Positions 1 through 8,436 are shown, numbered from the stretch's first letter. The stretch is DNA of 64,000 nucleotides from Clostridiales bacterium Firm_04 (GCA_001603005.1 LVAJ01000012.1:62001-126000), one strand, 5' to 3'. A program made the numbers and translations. Notes: generated by a model from the letters alone, not told the origin.

Positions 1-1365
1 GACGATGTAATTCGGAATGTTCTGGAACAGCACCCGCAAACGGAATCTGTGCAGGATCGGGATTTTGGTATTCAGCTTGAATGCCTTTTTCCGCTTGGAA
101 GTACTGAGATCCCCGCGCATGAACCGCAGAGGAGAAAGATGCATTTTCGAGCGGATCACGAGATAATTGATGAGCAGCATCAGAATGACCGGTATCACAG
201 TGGTTTCGATGAAAGCATCGGCATTCCAGACCGTTTTGTAGGTGGTCAGGCAATAGCTGCGATAGTAGATGCCTGCCATGTGTTCTTTCAGCAGCGTATA
301 GCCGAGCACATTGCCGATCACTGCGCCGATCAGCGTGATAACAGCGGGCAGCAGCATGAAATGGCGGATCAGTTCGCCGCGCGTGTAACCCGATGCACGG
401 AGCGTACCGATGACAGTCGCTTCCTGTGTGATCGTGTTCGACGTGGTGATTGCCATGACAAATGCAATGATCGCAACGAGAATGTAAAGGAAGACAAGAA
501 ACATCATCGCGTCGCCGGAAATATCCGTGCCGGTGAAAATGATCGCCTGATTGGAGTATGCAGGGATATATTGATTGACGGACAGGAAATCGGGCATTTT
601 GACCGCAGAGGGATCCTGTCCGTTCTGAATCGCTTCTGTGACAAGCGCTTCCGCTTCGTCTTCTGCATTGGCTTTGAGCACATCTGTGACGCGGTCGAGC
701 AGATCATCGGAAGCATCCTTTTTTGCTTTGTCATTTGCAGGCGGCGTGTTCCATTTCCACGAATAGCTGTAATGCAGATGCACATCGCGAATATCGGCAA
801 AAGCATCATCGGTGACAATTGCTACGCCGAATTTGATCGCATCGAACATCATATCCGCAGGACTCGAAAACAGGGCGCTGTAATCCGAAAGCGCGACCAG
901 ACCGGTAATGCGGTAGCTGTGTCCGCTGATGCGCAGTGTGTCTCCGACTGCAAAATTGTTGTTTTCTGCGTAGAGGCGGTCAATCGCGATTTCGTCATCC
1001 GCAGCCGGAAATGCACCGGACATCAGGCATTCAAGGTCGATCTCGGTGCGTTTTGCAAAGATCCGGAGCGTGCTGTCTTTTTCAAGCAGGGACTCCTCTT
1101 TGTAATAGTTCTCATAGAACCGGAGTTTGCCGTCAGCGATCTCGTCAAGGATCTCGTCTGAGGGCTTTTCTGTAAATTCGAGATTACCGTCTTCAATATT
1201 GTAGGTCGTGAAGCTGTCGTCATAGGCAATGCGCATGGAGTGGCTCGCGACCAGAAAACCGGAAACAAACGCGATCATGCCGGTGATAAAGATGAAAATG
1301 ACGGCATATTTTCCGAAGTCGGATTTCAGGCTGCGCGGGAGCCGTTTTGTCAGTGGATTTTTCAT
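1..1365 (-). CDS. FtsX-type ABC transporter permease (C-terminus cut by window edge)
   Basis: Membrane permease subunit of a MacB/FtsX-like ABC exporter. The 455 visible residues begin MKNPLTKRLPRSLKSDFGKY. A first membrane segment follows at about 20-40 (AVIFIFITGMIAFVSGFLVA), then a large polar extracytoplasmic region of about 270 residues, then hydrophobic segments near 300-325, 350-370 and 400-415. This is the usual FtsX arrangement. The ATG is preceded by GGGGG at suitable distance and lies 12 bases after the stop of the ATPase gene upstream, so the two are co-transcribed. The frame is still open at base 1, so the C-terminal part lies outside the window. The substrate cannot be read from the sequence; lipid, peptide or drug export are family possibilities. 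Confidence 0.85.
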   Translation of the reverse strand, partial: MKNPLTKRLPRSLKSDFGKYAVIFIFITGMIAFVSGFLVASHSMRIAYDDSFTTYNIEDGNLEFTEKPSDEILDEIADGKLRFYENYYKEESLLEKDSTLRIFAKRTEIDLECLMSGAFPAADDEIAIDRLYAENNNFAVGDTLRISGHSYRITGLVALSDYSALFSSPADMMFDAIKFGVAIVTDDAFADIRDVHLHYSYSWKWNTPPANDKAKKDASDDLLDRVTDVLKANAEDEAEALVTEAIQNGQDPSAVKMPDFLSVNQYIPAYSNQAIIFTGTDISGDAMMFLVFLYILVAIIAFVMAITTSNTITQEATVIGTLRASGYTRGELIRHFMLLPAVITLIGAVIGNVLGYTLLKEHMAGIYYRSYCLTTYKTVWNADAFIETTVIPVILMLLINYLVIRSKMHLSPLRFMRGDLSTSKRKKAFKLNTKIPILHRFRLRVLFQNIPNYIV

Positions 1366-1377
1366 GCGGCGCCCCCT

Positions 1378-2076
1378 TTACCAGTCCAGTTCAGCAGCAG
1401 GTGTCTTGGTCTCATTCGTATAGTTCTTGCGGATCTGACCGTCACGCAGCTTGACCACGCGGTCAGCCATGTTCGCAATCGCCGCGTTATGCGTGACCAT
1501 GACAACGGTGCAGCCGTACTTCTTGTTGACTTCCTCGATCAGCCGCAGAATGTCCTTTGAGGTGTTGTAATCAAGCGCGCCGGTCGGTTCGTCGCAGAGC
1601 AGGATATCCGGATTTTTGACAATTGCTCTGCCGATCGAGGTTCGCTGCTGCTGACCGCCGGACAGCTGATTCGGCAGCTTGTGGCGATGCTCGTAGAGAC
1701 CGAGCGTTTTCAGGATCTCGTCGGTCTCCAGCGGATGATCGCTGAGATACGCGCCGACCTCGACATTTTCCTTGATATTGAGGTTCGGGATCAGGTTGTA
1801 CATCTGAAAGATGTAGCCCAGATGCTTGCGGCGGTAGCGGGTGAGTGCGCGTTCGTTCATGTCAGCGGTTTTTTCGCCGTTGATCGAAATATAGCCGCTG
1901 TCGGCTGCGTCGATGCCGCCGATGATGTTCAGCAGCGTCGATTTGCCGGAGCCGGACGGTCCCAGCAGCACGCAGATCTCACCCTTTTCGATCGACAGGT
2001 CGATCCCTTTCAGCACCTCTACACGGCTTTCGCCCTCACCGAAGCCTTTCTTGATGTTGCTGATTTCGAGAAACAT
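1378..2076 (-). CDS. ABC transporter ATP-binding protein (MacB/LolD type)
   Basis: Cytoplasmic ATPase of 232 residues that powers the adjacent FtsX-type permease. It shows the Walker A motif GPSGSGKST, the Q-loop region GYIFQMYNLIPNLN, the signature LSGGQQQR, Walker B ILLCDEPTGALD and a switch-region VTHN, all in the order and spacing of the LolD/MacB/YbbA family. An upstream in-frame ATG adds ten residues, but AAGGAGG sits just before the ATG chosen here (MFLEISNIKKG). It heads the operon. A promoter and a perfect palindrome lie upstream, which suggests regulated expression, as is usual for antimicrobial-peptide or drug-responsive exporters (inference). Confidence 0.93.
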   Translation of the reverse strand: MFLEISNIKKGFGEGESRVEVLKGIDLSIEKGEICVLLGPSGSGKSTLLNIIGGIDAADSGYISINGEKTADMNERALTRYRRKHLGYIFQMYNLIPNLNIKENVEVGAYLSDHPLETDEILKTLGLYEHRHKLPNQLSGGQQQRTSIGRAIVKNPDILLCDEPTGALDYNTSKDILRLIEEVNKKYGCTVVMVTHNAAIANMADRVVKLRDGQIRKNYTNETKTPAAELDW

Positions 2077-2101
2077 AGCATCCTCCTTGTCTGTCTTACC
2101 C

Positions 2102-2127
2102 AGCAATTGAGCGATTGCTCAATTGCT
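2102..2127 (-). promoter_or_regulatory. Perfect 11-bp inverted repeat in the leader of the ABC exporter operon
   Basis: AGCAATTGAGC and GCTCAATTGCT are exact reverse complements separated by 4 bases. In the gene's own direction the element also contains a direct repeat GAGCAATT/GAGCAATC. It lies between the promoter and the ribosome binding site, where either an operator (TetR, PadR or MarR type) or an mRNA hairpin could act. No regulator gene is adjacent inside the window. Confidence 0.6.
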
Positions 2128-2172
2128 CACCAAATAAAGCAGAAAAATATGCGGTTAGTTTCCGCTAATCAT

Positions 2173-2201
2173 ATTTTATCATATCTGAATCCAAAATGCA
2201 A
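2173..2201 (-). promoter_or_regulatory. Sigma-A-type promoter of the ABC exporter
   Basis: On the minus strand TTGCAT and TAAAAT are separated by 17 bases, about 70 bases upstream of the operon palindrome's far arm and roughly 100 bases before the ATPase start. Confidence 0.6.
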
Positions 2202-2442
2202 GTGATTTTGCAAAGTCTGTTCATCTCTGACAATTCCTTTTTCACATTATCGGGAAACGATTGGAGCATTTGTTCAAGATGATACAATTTGCGGAAATTG
2301 CGCAAATCTGTACGGACATGATGGCGGCATTCGTGTGAAAATCTGATGCGGCAACAGTACAAGCGCGGGATCGCACAATCGCAAAATGAACAAAATTTAC
2401 TGTTTTTAGAACAAATTTAAGGAGTTGTACTGAAATATCTGC
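2202..2442. other. Intergenic stretch between divergent units
   Basis: AT-rich stretch between the minus-strand exporter and the plus-strand GH43 gene. No convincing gene is seen. The only structure noted is a 7-bp inverted repeat (ATTTGCG, 2287-2293, and CGCAAAT, 2301-2307) of unknown use. Confidence 0.5.
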
Positions 2443-2462
2443 ATTTTATCCAGTTTTTCTGT
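2443..2462 (+). promoter_or_regulatory. Upstream element shared with the GH2-GH95 operon
   Basis: ATTTTATCCAGTTTTTCTGT matches 18 of 20 positions of the element at 12756-12775 ahead of the GH2 gene. In both places its end lies 33-34 bases before the -10 hexamer, a position that suits an activator site. The binding protein is unknown. Confidence 0.55.
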
Positions 2463-2463
2463 G

Positions 2464-2479
2464 ATTTGTATGTTGCACT
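2464..2479 (+). promoter_or_regulatory. Weak AraR-like operator overlapping the -35
   Basis: ATTTGTATGTTGCACT matches 11 of 16 positions of the recalled AraR consensus ATTTGTACGTACAAAT. It overlaps the -35 hexamer of the GH43 gene. An AraR-type regulator is encoded at 28165-29250. On its own this site is weak. Confidence 0.35.
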
Positions 2480-2501
2480 TTTACACTTCGTTCGCTATAA
2501 T
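2473..2501 (+). promoter_or_regulatory. Promoter of the GH43-CE1 gene
   Basis: TTGCAC and TATAAT are separated by 17 bases. Transcription would start near 2508, giving a leader of about 90 bases. Confidence 0.7.
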
Positions 2502-2509
2502 GATAATAG

Positions 2510-2536
2510 TGTATTATATCCCCAAAGTATAATACA
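2510..2536 (+). promoter_or_regulatory. 9-bp inverted repeat at the transcription start of GH43-CE1
   Basis: TGTATTATA and TATAATACA are exact reverse complements with a 9-base spacer, directly after the predicted start site. It could be an operator or a 5-prime stabilising hairpin. The octamer GTATTATA also follows the -10 of the GH2 promoter (12817-12824). Confidence 0.45.
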
Positions 2537-2599
2537 TGACAGATATTATAGAAGCCATACAGGCACCATTTATTATTTTTTATTCAGGGGGAATAGAAT

Positions 2600-5080
2600 A
2601 TGAGAAAACAGCTTACGTGCGCGGCAGCTGCGCTTTGCGCTGTCTGCCTTCTCGCGCAATCCGCTCCTTTGCAGGTTTCTGCAAACAACCCGATCTGCCA
2701 GACCAGCTTTACGCCGGATCCGGCGCCGGTCGTTTTCGGTGATGAGCTTTGGGTATTCACCGGCCGCGACCACGACGGAAACAACAGCAACTACACTATG
2801 ACCGGTTACCAGTGCTTTTCCACGACGGATATGCAGAACTGGACAAACCACGGCTGTTTCCTTGAGGACAAGGAAATTCCGTGGGGCAAAACCGGTACCG
2901 CATGGGCTTCCCAGTGCATCGAGCGCAACGGCAAGTACTATTTTTATGTGACCGTGGAAAGCTCTGTCGGAAGCGGACGCGCGATCGGCGTTTTCGTGGC
3001 GGATCATCCCGAAGGTCCTTATAAGGACGTCAACGGCAAGGCACTTGTCGGTCCGAACTGGGACTATATTGATCCGACCGTGATCGTTGACGATGACGGA
3101 CAGGCGTGGCTCATGTTCGGCAATCCGAACTGCTACTATGTCAAACTGAAAGAGGACATGGTGACACTGGACGGTCCGATCCAGAGGTTCAATCTTTCGC
3201 TTCCTTCGGGAACGAGATACGGCGAAGGTCCGTGGATCTATAAGCACGGCAGTCTGTATTATCTTGTCTTTGCATCCTTCGTTGAGGGATTCGGCGGTGA
3301 GAGCATTTCGTACTGCACCGGTCCGTCTGTGACAGGTCCGTGGACATTCGGCGGTACGATCCATGAGGGTTCCAACTGCTTTACCACGCACGGCGGAATC
3401 ATTGACTATAAGGGACATTCCTATTCTTTCTATCACATGAACGGTCTGCCCGGCGGCGGCTCTTACAACCGCAGTGCAGCATGTGAAGAATTTACATATA
3501 ATCCCGACGGTTCGATTCCGGTGCTGAAATCTACCAGTGCCGGCCCGACGCAGATCGAGACATTCAACCCGTACCGCAGGGTTGAGGCGGAAACTATGGC
3601 ATGGTCCGAGGGCGTCAAGGTCGAATCTGCGGGCAACGGTTCGCAGGCACTCGGCTATATCGAAAACGGCGACTATGTGATGCTCAAGGGCGTGGATTTC
3701 GGCGACGAAAGTGCGACCGAGTTTGTCACGAGTGTTGCTTCTGCCGGTGAAGGCGGAAAGATCGAGCTGCATCTTGACAGTGTGACCGGTCCGATCGTCG
3801 GCACGGCGACCTGCCCTGTAACGGGCGGCTGGCAGGACTTCGTTGAAGTCACCGGCAGCGTCATGGGCGCGAAAGGCAAGCATGACCTCTATCTCCGCTT
3901 CTCCGGTCCGGACGGCTACCTCTTTAATGTGGACTGGTGGGAGTTCAAGGGCGCCGGAAGCAGCGGCGAGGGCAATACCACAAGCAAGGTGCTCGGCGAT
4001 CTTGACAATGATGAAGCGATCACCGCGAAGGATCTGACGCTGTACTATGAAGAAGAAAGCAATTATCGAGCTTTCTCCGGCACATTCTATAAGTCCAATG
4101 CGGACGTCAATGTGGACGGAAAAATCGACAGCACAGATCTGAAATGGTATCTGGAATTTCTGACCGGCAAAACAAAGGATTATCCGGAACGGGTAACACC
4201 GGTCACCACTACGACGACAACAACGACTTCTGTTACGACCACGACTGTAACGACCAGTCAGGCAAGCAAATATCAGTATCAGCCGCTTTCTTTCCATGAG
4301 GCACCCGGATACTATTTCAACGGTGCAGATCATAAGGGCAGAGTCATCAACGAAAGCTATAACGGCATCAACGGCGGCAATAAACTGAATGTGTATCTGC
4401 CTTACGGTTATGACGAGAACAAGCAATATAACATTTTCTATCTGATGCACGGCGGCGGAGAAAATGAAAATACGCTCGTTGCACAGAATGATACGATGAT
4501 CCCGAATATGCTCGACCACATGATTGAAAAGGGCGAGATTGATCCGATGATCGTCGTGTTCCCGACATTTAACAAAACGCAGGCTGAGAACTTCTGGAGA
4601 GAATGGCGGCAGAGTGTCGTTCCGTTCGTGGAAGGCAAGTATTCGACCTATGCAAAGAAGGATACCTCGGAATCTTCTCTGAAGGCTTCCAGAATGCACC
4701 GCGGATACGGCGGATTCTCGATGGGTTCTGTCTCGACATGGGGCGTTGCCGATAACTGTCTGGATATCGCTGCATATATTATGCCGCTGTCCGGTCACAG
4801 TTACAGCGGTATGGGCGCTGTAACAAAGGCAATCGACAATCTCGGACTGAAAAAGGGTGAGTACTTCTTCATGTGCGCGACCGGTTCCAGTGATATCGCC
4901 TGCCCGAATATGAATCCGCAGATGGATCAGCTGAGAAATGACAGCCACTTCTCTGAGGGCTGGGATCTCTCCAAGGATAACTTCTGCTACATGGTCGCGA
5001 ACGGCCGTGACCACTGGTGGGGCAATGTGCGTCACTATGTTTACGATATGCTGCCCTACTTCTTCCGCGAAGGACAGTAA
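2600..5080 (+). CDS. Bimodular arabinoxylan enzyme: GH43 - CBM6 - dockerin - CE1 esterase
   Basis: Secreted cellulosomal enzyme of 826 residues. A signal peptide (1-28) ends LQVSA. The GH43 five-bladed propeller (about 31-320) has its likely catalytic residues in TPDPAPVV (base Asp), DYIDPTVIV (Asp) and RYGEGPW (acid Glu). A CBM6 (about 322-450) contains the GYIENGDY motif. An internal dockerin (about 465-525) has two calcium loops starting DLDNDEAIT and DVNVDGKID. After a Thr-rich linker (about 534-554), a CE1-type esterase (560-826) carries GFSMG with nucleophile Ser707. The expected job is removal of arabinofuranosyl and feruloyl or acetyl groups from arabinoxylan (family knowledge; exact GH43 subfamily not assigned). 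The ATG follows AGGGGG. It is probably co-transcribed with the next esterase. Confidence 0.9.
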   Translation: MRKQLTCAAAALCAVCLLAQSAPLQVSANNPICQTSFTPDPAPVVFGDELWVFTGRDHDGNNSNYTMTGYQCFSTTDMQNWTNHGCFLEDKEIPWGKTGTAWASQCIERNGKYYFYVTVESSVGSGRAIGVFVADHPEGPYKDVNGKALVGPNWDYIDPTVIVDDDGQAWLMFGNPNCYYVKLKEDMVTLDGPIQRFNLSLPSGTRYGEGPWIYKHGSLYYLVFASFVEGFGGESISYCTGPSVTGPWTFGGTIHEGSNCFTTHGGIIDYKGHSYSFYHMNGLPGGGSYNRSAACEEFTYNPDGSIPVLKSTSAGPTQIETFNPYRRVEAETMAWSEGVKVESAGNGSQALGYIENGDYVMLKGVDFGDESATEFVTSVASAGEGGKIELHLDSVTGPIVGTATCPVTGGWQDFVEVTGSVMGAKGKHDLYLRFSGPDGYLFNVDWWEFKGAGSSGEGNTTSKVLGDLDNDEAITAKDLTLYYEEESNYRAFSGTFYKSNADVNVDGKIDSTDLKWYLEFLTGKTKDYPERVTPVTTTTTTTTSVTTTTVTTSQASKYQYQPLSFHEAPGYYFNGADHKGRVINESYNGINGGNKLNVYLPYGYDENKQYNIFYLMHGGGENENTLVAQNDTMIPNMLDHMIEKGEIDPMIVVFPTFNKTQAENFWREWRQSVVPFVEGKYSTYAKKDTSESSLKASRMHRGYGGFSMGSVSTWGVADNCLDIAAYIMPLSGHSYSGMGAVTKAIDNLGLKKGEYFFMCATGSSDIACPNMNPQMDQLRNDSHFSEGWDLSKDNFCYMVANGRDHWWGNVRHYVYDMLPYFFREGQ

Positions 5081-5128
5081 CCGCTTAGGGGGAAACAGCA
5101 GCAGGACTGTCAGGGGTGCTGCTGCTGG
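5081..5128 (+). promoter_or_regulatory. Post-stop GCTTAGGGGGAA motif and hairpin
   Basis: The 12-mer GCTTAGGGGGAA begins two bases after the stop codon. It also occurs just after the stops of the GH2 gene (near 17872) and the YtfQ-like gene (near 31080). Here it is followed by a hairpin whose arms CAGCAGCAG and CTGCTGCTG flank a 14-base loop. There is no T-run, so it is not a standard terminator; an RNA processing or stability element is possible. Confidence 0.35.
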
Positions 5129-5200
5129 TAAAATAATAGAAATTGGACAACATGGTTTTTCGGGTGAAATCAAGATTTTCATTTTGAAAGGATGATTTCC

Positions 5201-6985
5201 ATGAAAAAGACACTCTCAGCAGTGCTCGCAGCGAGCATTGCGGCATCTGTCTGCTCCGTATTTCAGGCTGCGGCGGCGGACAACGTCCTGCTCAACAGTA
5301 CGTTTGAGGACGGACTCGGCGGCTGGACCGGTCGCGGCGGCGCACAGGTCGCAGTCACATCTGATGTTGCAGCATCCGGTTCAAAATCCGCTGCTGTGAC
5401 AGGCAGAACCGATGCATGGAACGGCATTGCGTATACGCTCGACAGCGCGACGTTCCCGGCAGGCTCCACCATTTCTGTCAGCGCAATGGTCTTCCAGCAG
5501 GATACGCCTGCCGGCGTGAACTTTAAGATGACCGTGCAGTATGGCGGCAGCGGCGGCATGACCAATCCCGGCGGCGGAGAATGGACGTTCCCCGGCGGCG
5601 GTGAGTGGACATTCCCGGGCGGCGGCTTCGGCGGCGGCGTTGCTGCGGACGGCGACACCACGACCTATGACACATTCGCTGAAAAGCTTGCACCTGCCGG
5701 CACATGGACGGAGCTTTCCAAGGAAGGCTACACGATCGGTTCCGGCTCCAACCCGATCCTTTACATCGAAACGGAATCTTCCACCTGCGATTTCAATGTT
5801 GACGACATTGTGATTGTGTCCGGTTCTGCATTGGATAAGCCGGAGACCCCTCCTCCTGCTGAAACCAATCTCAAGGGCGACGTCAACGGCGACGGAAAGG
5901 TGAACAAGAACGATGTGACGGAACTGCAAAATTATCTTCTTGCAAAAAGTGAAGCTGTCAGCGGAAAATCTGCGGATATCGACGGCAACAGCAAGCTGAC
6001 CGCGGCGGATCTCTCTCTGCTGAAGGATCTGATCCTGAACCCGCCTGTCATCGTGACTACGACGACGACCACACCTCCACCGGTTGTCACAACGACCACA
6101 GAGTCCACGCCTTCCGGTTCTCATATGTCCGCGAAGGAATATATGACCAAGATGAAGAGCGATCTGCAAACACAGGTTCCCGGCAACGTCAAGAACGGCG
6201 ACCGCGGCAAGACTGATAAGATCAGCTATTTCTCCAAGAAGGCAAACCGCAATAAGCCGGCAAACGTCTGGACACCGCCCGGATATGACTCCAGCAAGAA
6301 GTATCCGGTCATCTTCATGAATCACGGCGTTATGGGCAACGAAAATGACATGCTCGGAGACATGTGGGCTGTCCGCGAGATGGCGTCCAATCTGATCGCG
6401 AGCGGCGATGCAGTGCCCTGCATCATCGTCTTCCCGCAGATGTATACCGATCCGAACAGCGGCTCGCCCATGGGCATCAACATGAATGTCATGGATGCTT
6501 ATGATGATTATGTTTACGATCTGACAGAGAGCCTCTATCCGTATATCTGCGAGCATTATTCTGTCGCGACCGGCAGAGAAAACACTGCGATCGCAGGCTT
6601 CTCGATGGGCGGCAGAGAGTCGCTGTATGTCGGTCTGATGTGTCCGGATAAATTCGGTTATGTCTGTGCTTCTTCTCCGGCGCCCGGCATCGTTCCGGCA
6701 AGCGATAACTTCATCGCAAATCACCTCGGCAGCAAGAAACTCAACAGCACCAACAGAATGACAAATGCTGACTTCAAATTCTCCGACTCCGATCTGCCGT
6801 ACATTCTGATGATCGGCGGCGGTACGAATGACACCGTTGTCGGAACATTCCCGAAGCAGTATCATGAGCTGTTCGATAAGAACGGCACGATGAATCTGTG
6901 GATGGAGTTCCCGGGAGCTGGTCATGACGCATCTGTCGGCTGCCCGCTGTTCTACAACTTCCTGCGCTATGTCTTTAAGGCATAA
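5201..6985 (+). CDS. CBM22-like - dockerin - CE1 esterase
   Basis: Secreted esterase of 594 residues. After the signal peptide (1-26) comes a beta-sandwich resembling CBM22/CBM4_9 (about 27-205, opening NSTFEDGLGGWTGRGG). It is interrupted at about 122-147 by a Gly-rich tandem repeat (two copies of GGGEWTFPGGG-like sequence). A dockerin (about 225-283) has loops DVNGDGKVN and DIDGNSKLT. A Thr-rich linker leads to a CE1 domain (308-594) with GFSMGGRES, nucleophile Ser468. The likely substrate is feruloylated or acetylated xylan. The start at 5201 is preferred over 5192 because GAAAGGA is correctly spaced for it. It lies about 120 bases after the GH43-CE1 gene and before a clear terminator. Confidence 0.87.
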   Translation: MKKTLSAVLAASIAASVCSVFQAAAADNVLLNSTFEDGLGGWTGRGGAQVAVTSDVAASGSKSAAVTGRTDAWNGIAYTLDSATFPAGSTISVSAMVFQQDTPAGVNFKMTVQYGGSGGMTNPGGGEWTFPGGGEWTFPGGGFGGGVAADGDTTTYDTFAEKLAPAGTWTELSKEGYTIGSGSNPILYIETESSTCDFNVDDIVIVSGSALDKPETPPPAETNLKGDVNGDGKVNKNDVTELQNYLLAKSEAVSGKSADIDGNSKLTAADLSLLKDLILNPPVIVTTTTTTPPPVVTTTTESTPSGSHMSAKEYMTKMKSDLQTQVPGNVKNGDRGKTDKISYFSKKANRNKPANVWTPPGYDSSKKYPVIFMNHGVMGNENDMLGDMWAVREMASNLIASGDAVPCIIVFPQMYTDPNSGSPMGINMNVMDAYDDYVYDLTESLYPYICEHYSVATGRENTAIAGFSMGGRESLYVGLMCPDKFGYVCASSPAPGIVPASDNFIANHLGSKKLNSTNRMTNADFKFSDSDLPYILMIGGGTNDTVVGTFPKQYHELFDKNGTMNLWMEFPGAGHDASVGCPLFYNFLRYVFKA

Positions 6986-7020
6986 TCACAGCACATTACA
7001 GCGTACAACAAAATAAGTAA

Positions 7021-7060
7021 ACAAAAGTGACCGGATCCCCTTTCGGTCGCTTTTGTTTTA
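7021..7060 (+). terminator. Terminator after the two esterase genes
   Basis: ACAAAAGTGACCG (7021-7033) pairs with CGGTCGCTTTTGT (7044-7056) with one G-U pair, followed by a short T-rich tail. Confidence 0.8.
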
Positions 7061-7076
7061 TCTGCATGCATTCCGA

Positions 7077-7106
7077 TTGACAGCCGCAATTGAAATGTGT
7101 TATACT
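7077..7106 (+). promoter_or_regulatory. Promoter of the DUF4434-like gene
   Basis: A perfect TTGACA and TATACT are separated by 18 bases, with a TG one base before the -10 (extended -10). The start codon follows about 30 bases downstream. Confidence 0.75.
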
Positions 7107-7137
7107 GTATACAGGATCTTCGGAGAGGGGGAGCGGA

Positions 7138-8361
7138 ATGAAACGGATTCTTGCTGTCATAATCGCTAGTGCTTATGCAGTTCTGTCCGCGCAAATCAAC
7201 GTGCATGCATATGCGCCGCTTTTTGAAGCGAGTTTTTTGCAGGGATGGCTCTGCCGCGGCTGGACGCAAGCGCAATGGAATCAGGAGTTTTCGGATATGC
7301 ATGATGCAGGTTTTCATGCAATGATCCTGCAATCAACGGTCGATCTGACCTATGAGCAGACAAATCCGGATCTGCCGAAAACGGATCCGGATGCCTTTGT
7401 TCTGAAAGAATCTTCCGCACTCTATCCGACTTCGCTTGTGCCGGATTCCGAAAATACGCATGCGCTGGAATTTGCTTTGCAAGCTGCGAAAGCGAATGGA
7501 ATGTGCATTTATATCGGAACGGTCAGCGATAACCGCTGGTGGAATTACGGCTGGGGTGTTCCGGATGAGGGATTTTCTGAATGGTCAGATGAAAATGTCA
7601 CTCAGTGTCGGACAGTTGTGCGTGAGGTCTGGGAACAATTTGGGGATCAGTACGGTGCACAGATCGCGGGATTTTATTACAACAATGAAATCTGGAATAT
7701 GGATGCTGCATGTGCCGGAACGGATCATGGGGCAACTGCAGCGATCCTCGGCAGGAATCTGCATGAAACGATCGCAGAAATCGAAGCGCAATGTCCGGAG
7801 AAAACGCTGCTGATCAGTCCGTTTTATAACAAAGATCTGTCTGATTCTGCTGCATACGGCGCGTTCTGGAAGCAGATCGCAGTGCAGGCACAGCTCCGCC
7901 CTCAGGACATTCTGGCACATCAGGACGGCGGCGGAAGGGATTATGATACGGATACGCTTGCAGAATGGTCAGAAGCGCTGCGTTCAGCGGTCGGCGGGAG
8001 AATGCGCTTCTGGGTGAATCAGGAATCGTTCAATCCGGATACATCCGCAAAGGCACCGGAACTGCTTCGGCAGAATTATTTTGCAACTGCAACAGCGGAA
8101 AAGCATATTCTGTTTTCGTGGAATCATTACTATCACGGGAAGGACGATGCCGGATTTGCGTTAATGATGCAGAAAATGACAGGCGATCTGAACGGAGACG
8201 GCTTATGTTCTGCGGCGGATGCTGTTCTGCTGTCCCGCTGGATCGGACAGGGCAGCGCAGAAATCACAAACTGGCTTGCAGGCGATCTGAACGCAAGCGG
8301 TGCGCTGGATGCTGCCGATCTGACACTGCTCAAGCGGATGCTGCTGCATGTCGCGGCTTGA
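7138..8361 (+). CDS. DUF4434-like TIM-barrel protein with C-terminal dockerin
   Basis: Secreted cellulosomal protein of 407 residues and unproven activity. A signal peptide (about 1-24) precedes a region (30-330) resembling the DUF4434 glycoside-hydrolase-like family: FLQGWLCRGWTQAQWNQEF, the segment HDAGFHAMILQS, and GFYYNNEIWNMD at a position where barrel enzymes place catalytic acids. A two-loop dockerin (348-407) starts DLNGDGLCS and DLNASGALD. The start follows GAGAGGGGGAG. It is transcribed alone, between its own promoter and a bidirectional terminator. The dockerin implies a polysaccharide substrate, but none can be named. The family assignment is from memory. Confidence 0.7.
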   Translation: MKRILAVIIASAYAVLSAQINVHAYAPLFEASFLQGWLCRGWTQAQWNQEFSDMHDAGFHAMILQSTVDLTYEQTNPDLPKTDPDAFVLKESSALYPTSLVPDSENTHALEFALQAAKANGMCIYIGTVSDNRWWNYGWGVPDEGFSEWSDENVTQCRTVVREVWEQFGDQYGAQIAGFYYNNEIWNMDAACAGTDHGATAAILGRNLHETIAEIEAQCPEKTLLISPFYNKDLSDSAAYGAFWKQIAVQAQLRPQDILAHQDGGGRDYDTDTLAEWSEALRSAVGGRMRFWVNQESFNPDTSAKAPELLRQNYFATATAEKHILFSWNHYYHGKDDAGFALMMQKMTGDLNGDGLCSAADAVLLSRWIGQGSAEITNWLAGDLNASGALDAADLTLLKRMLLHVAA

Positions 8362-8380
8362 TCCGGGCACAAACAGAAAA

Positions 8381-8425
8381 CCGCCGTATTCCTGACGATT
8401 TGCCAGAAATACGGCGGTCGTTTTA
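8381..8425. terminator. Bidirectional terminator between convergent genes
   Basis: CCGCCGTATT (8381-8390) pairs perfectly with AATACGGCGG (8408-8417). There is an A-run on one side and a T-run (CGTTTT) on the other, serving both the DUF4434-like and the GH141 genes. Confidence 0.8.
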
Positions 8426-8436
8426 TGCCGATGCGA

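Noticed and set aside
49..1161. Plus-strand 370-codon open frame at the left edge
   Set aside because: Antisense to the FtsX-type permease, whose membrane segments and ribosome site are convincing.
4201..4262. ACG/ACC triplet tract as a microsatellite or CRISPR-like repeat
   Set aside because: It encodes the Thr-rich linker of the GH43-CE1 protein; there are no spacers or palindromic repeat units.
5097..5128. CAGCAGCAG hairpin as a terminator between the two esterase genes
   Set aside because: No T-run follows and no strong promoter was recognised for the second gene, so cotranscription is preferred.
2573..5182. Long minus-strand open frame (869 codons) opposite the GH43-CE1 gene
   Set aside because: Its product has no recognisable domain or signal, is low in motif structure and mirrors the codon bias of the plus-strand enzyme, which has clear catalytic motifs.
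5381..6925. Minus-strand 514-codon open frame opposite the second esterase
   Set aside because: His/Arg/Ile-rich shadow translation with no family features; the plus strand encodes the dockerin esterase.
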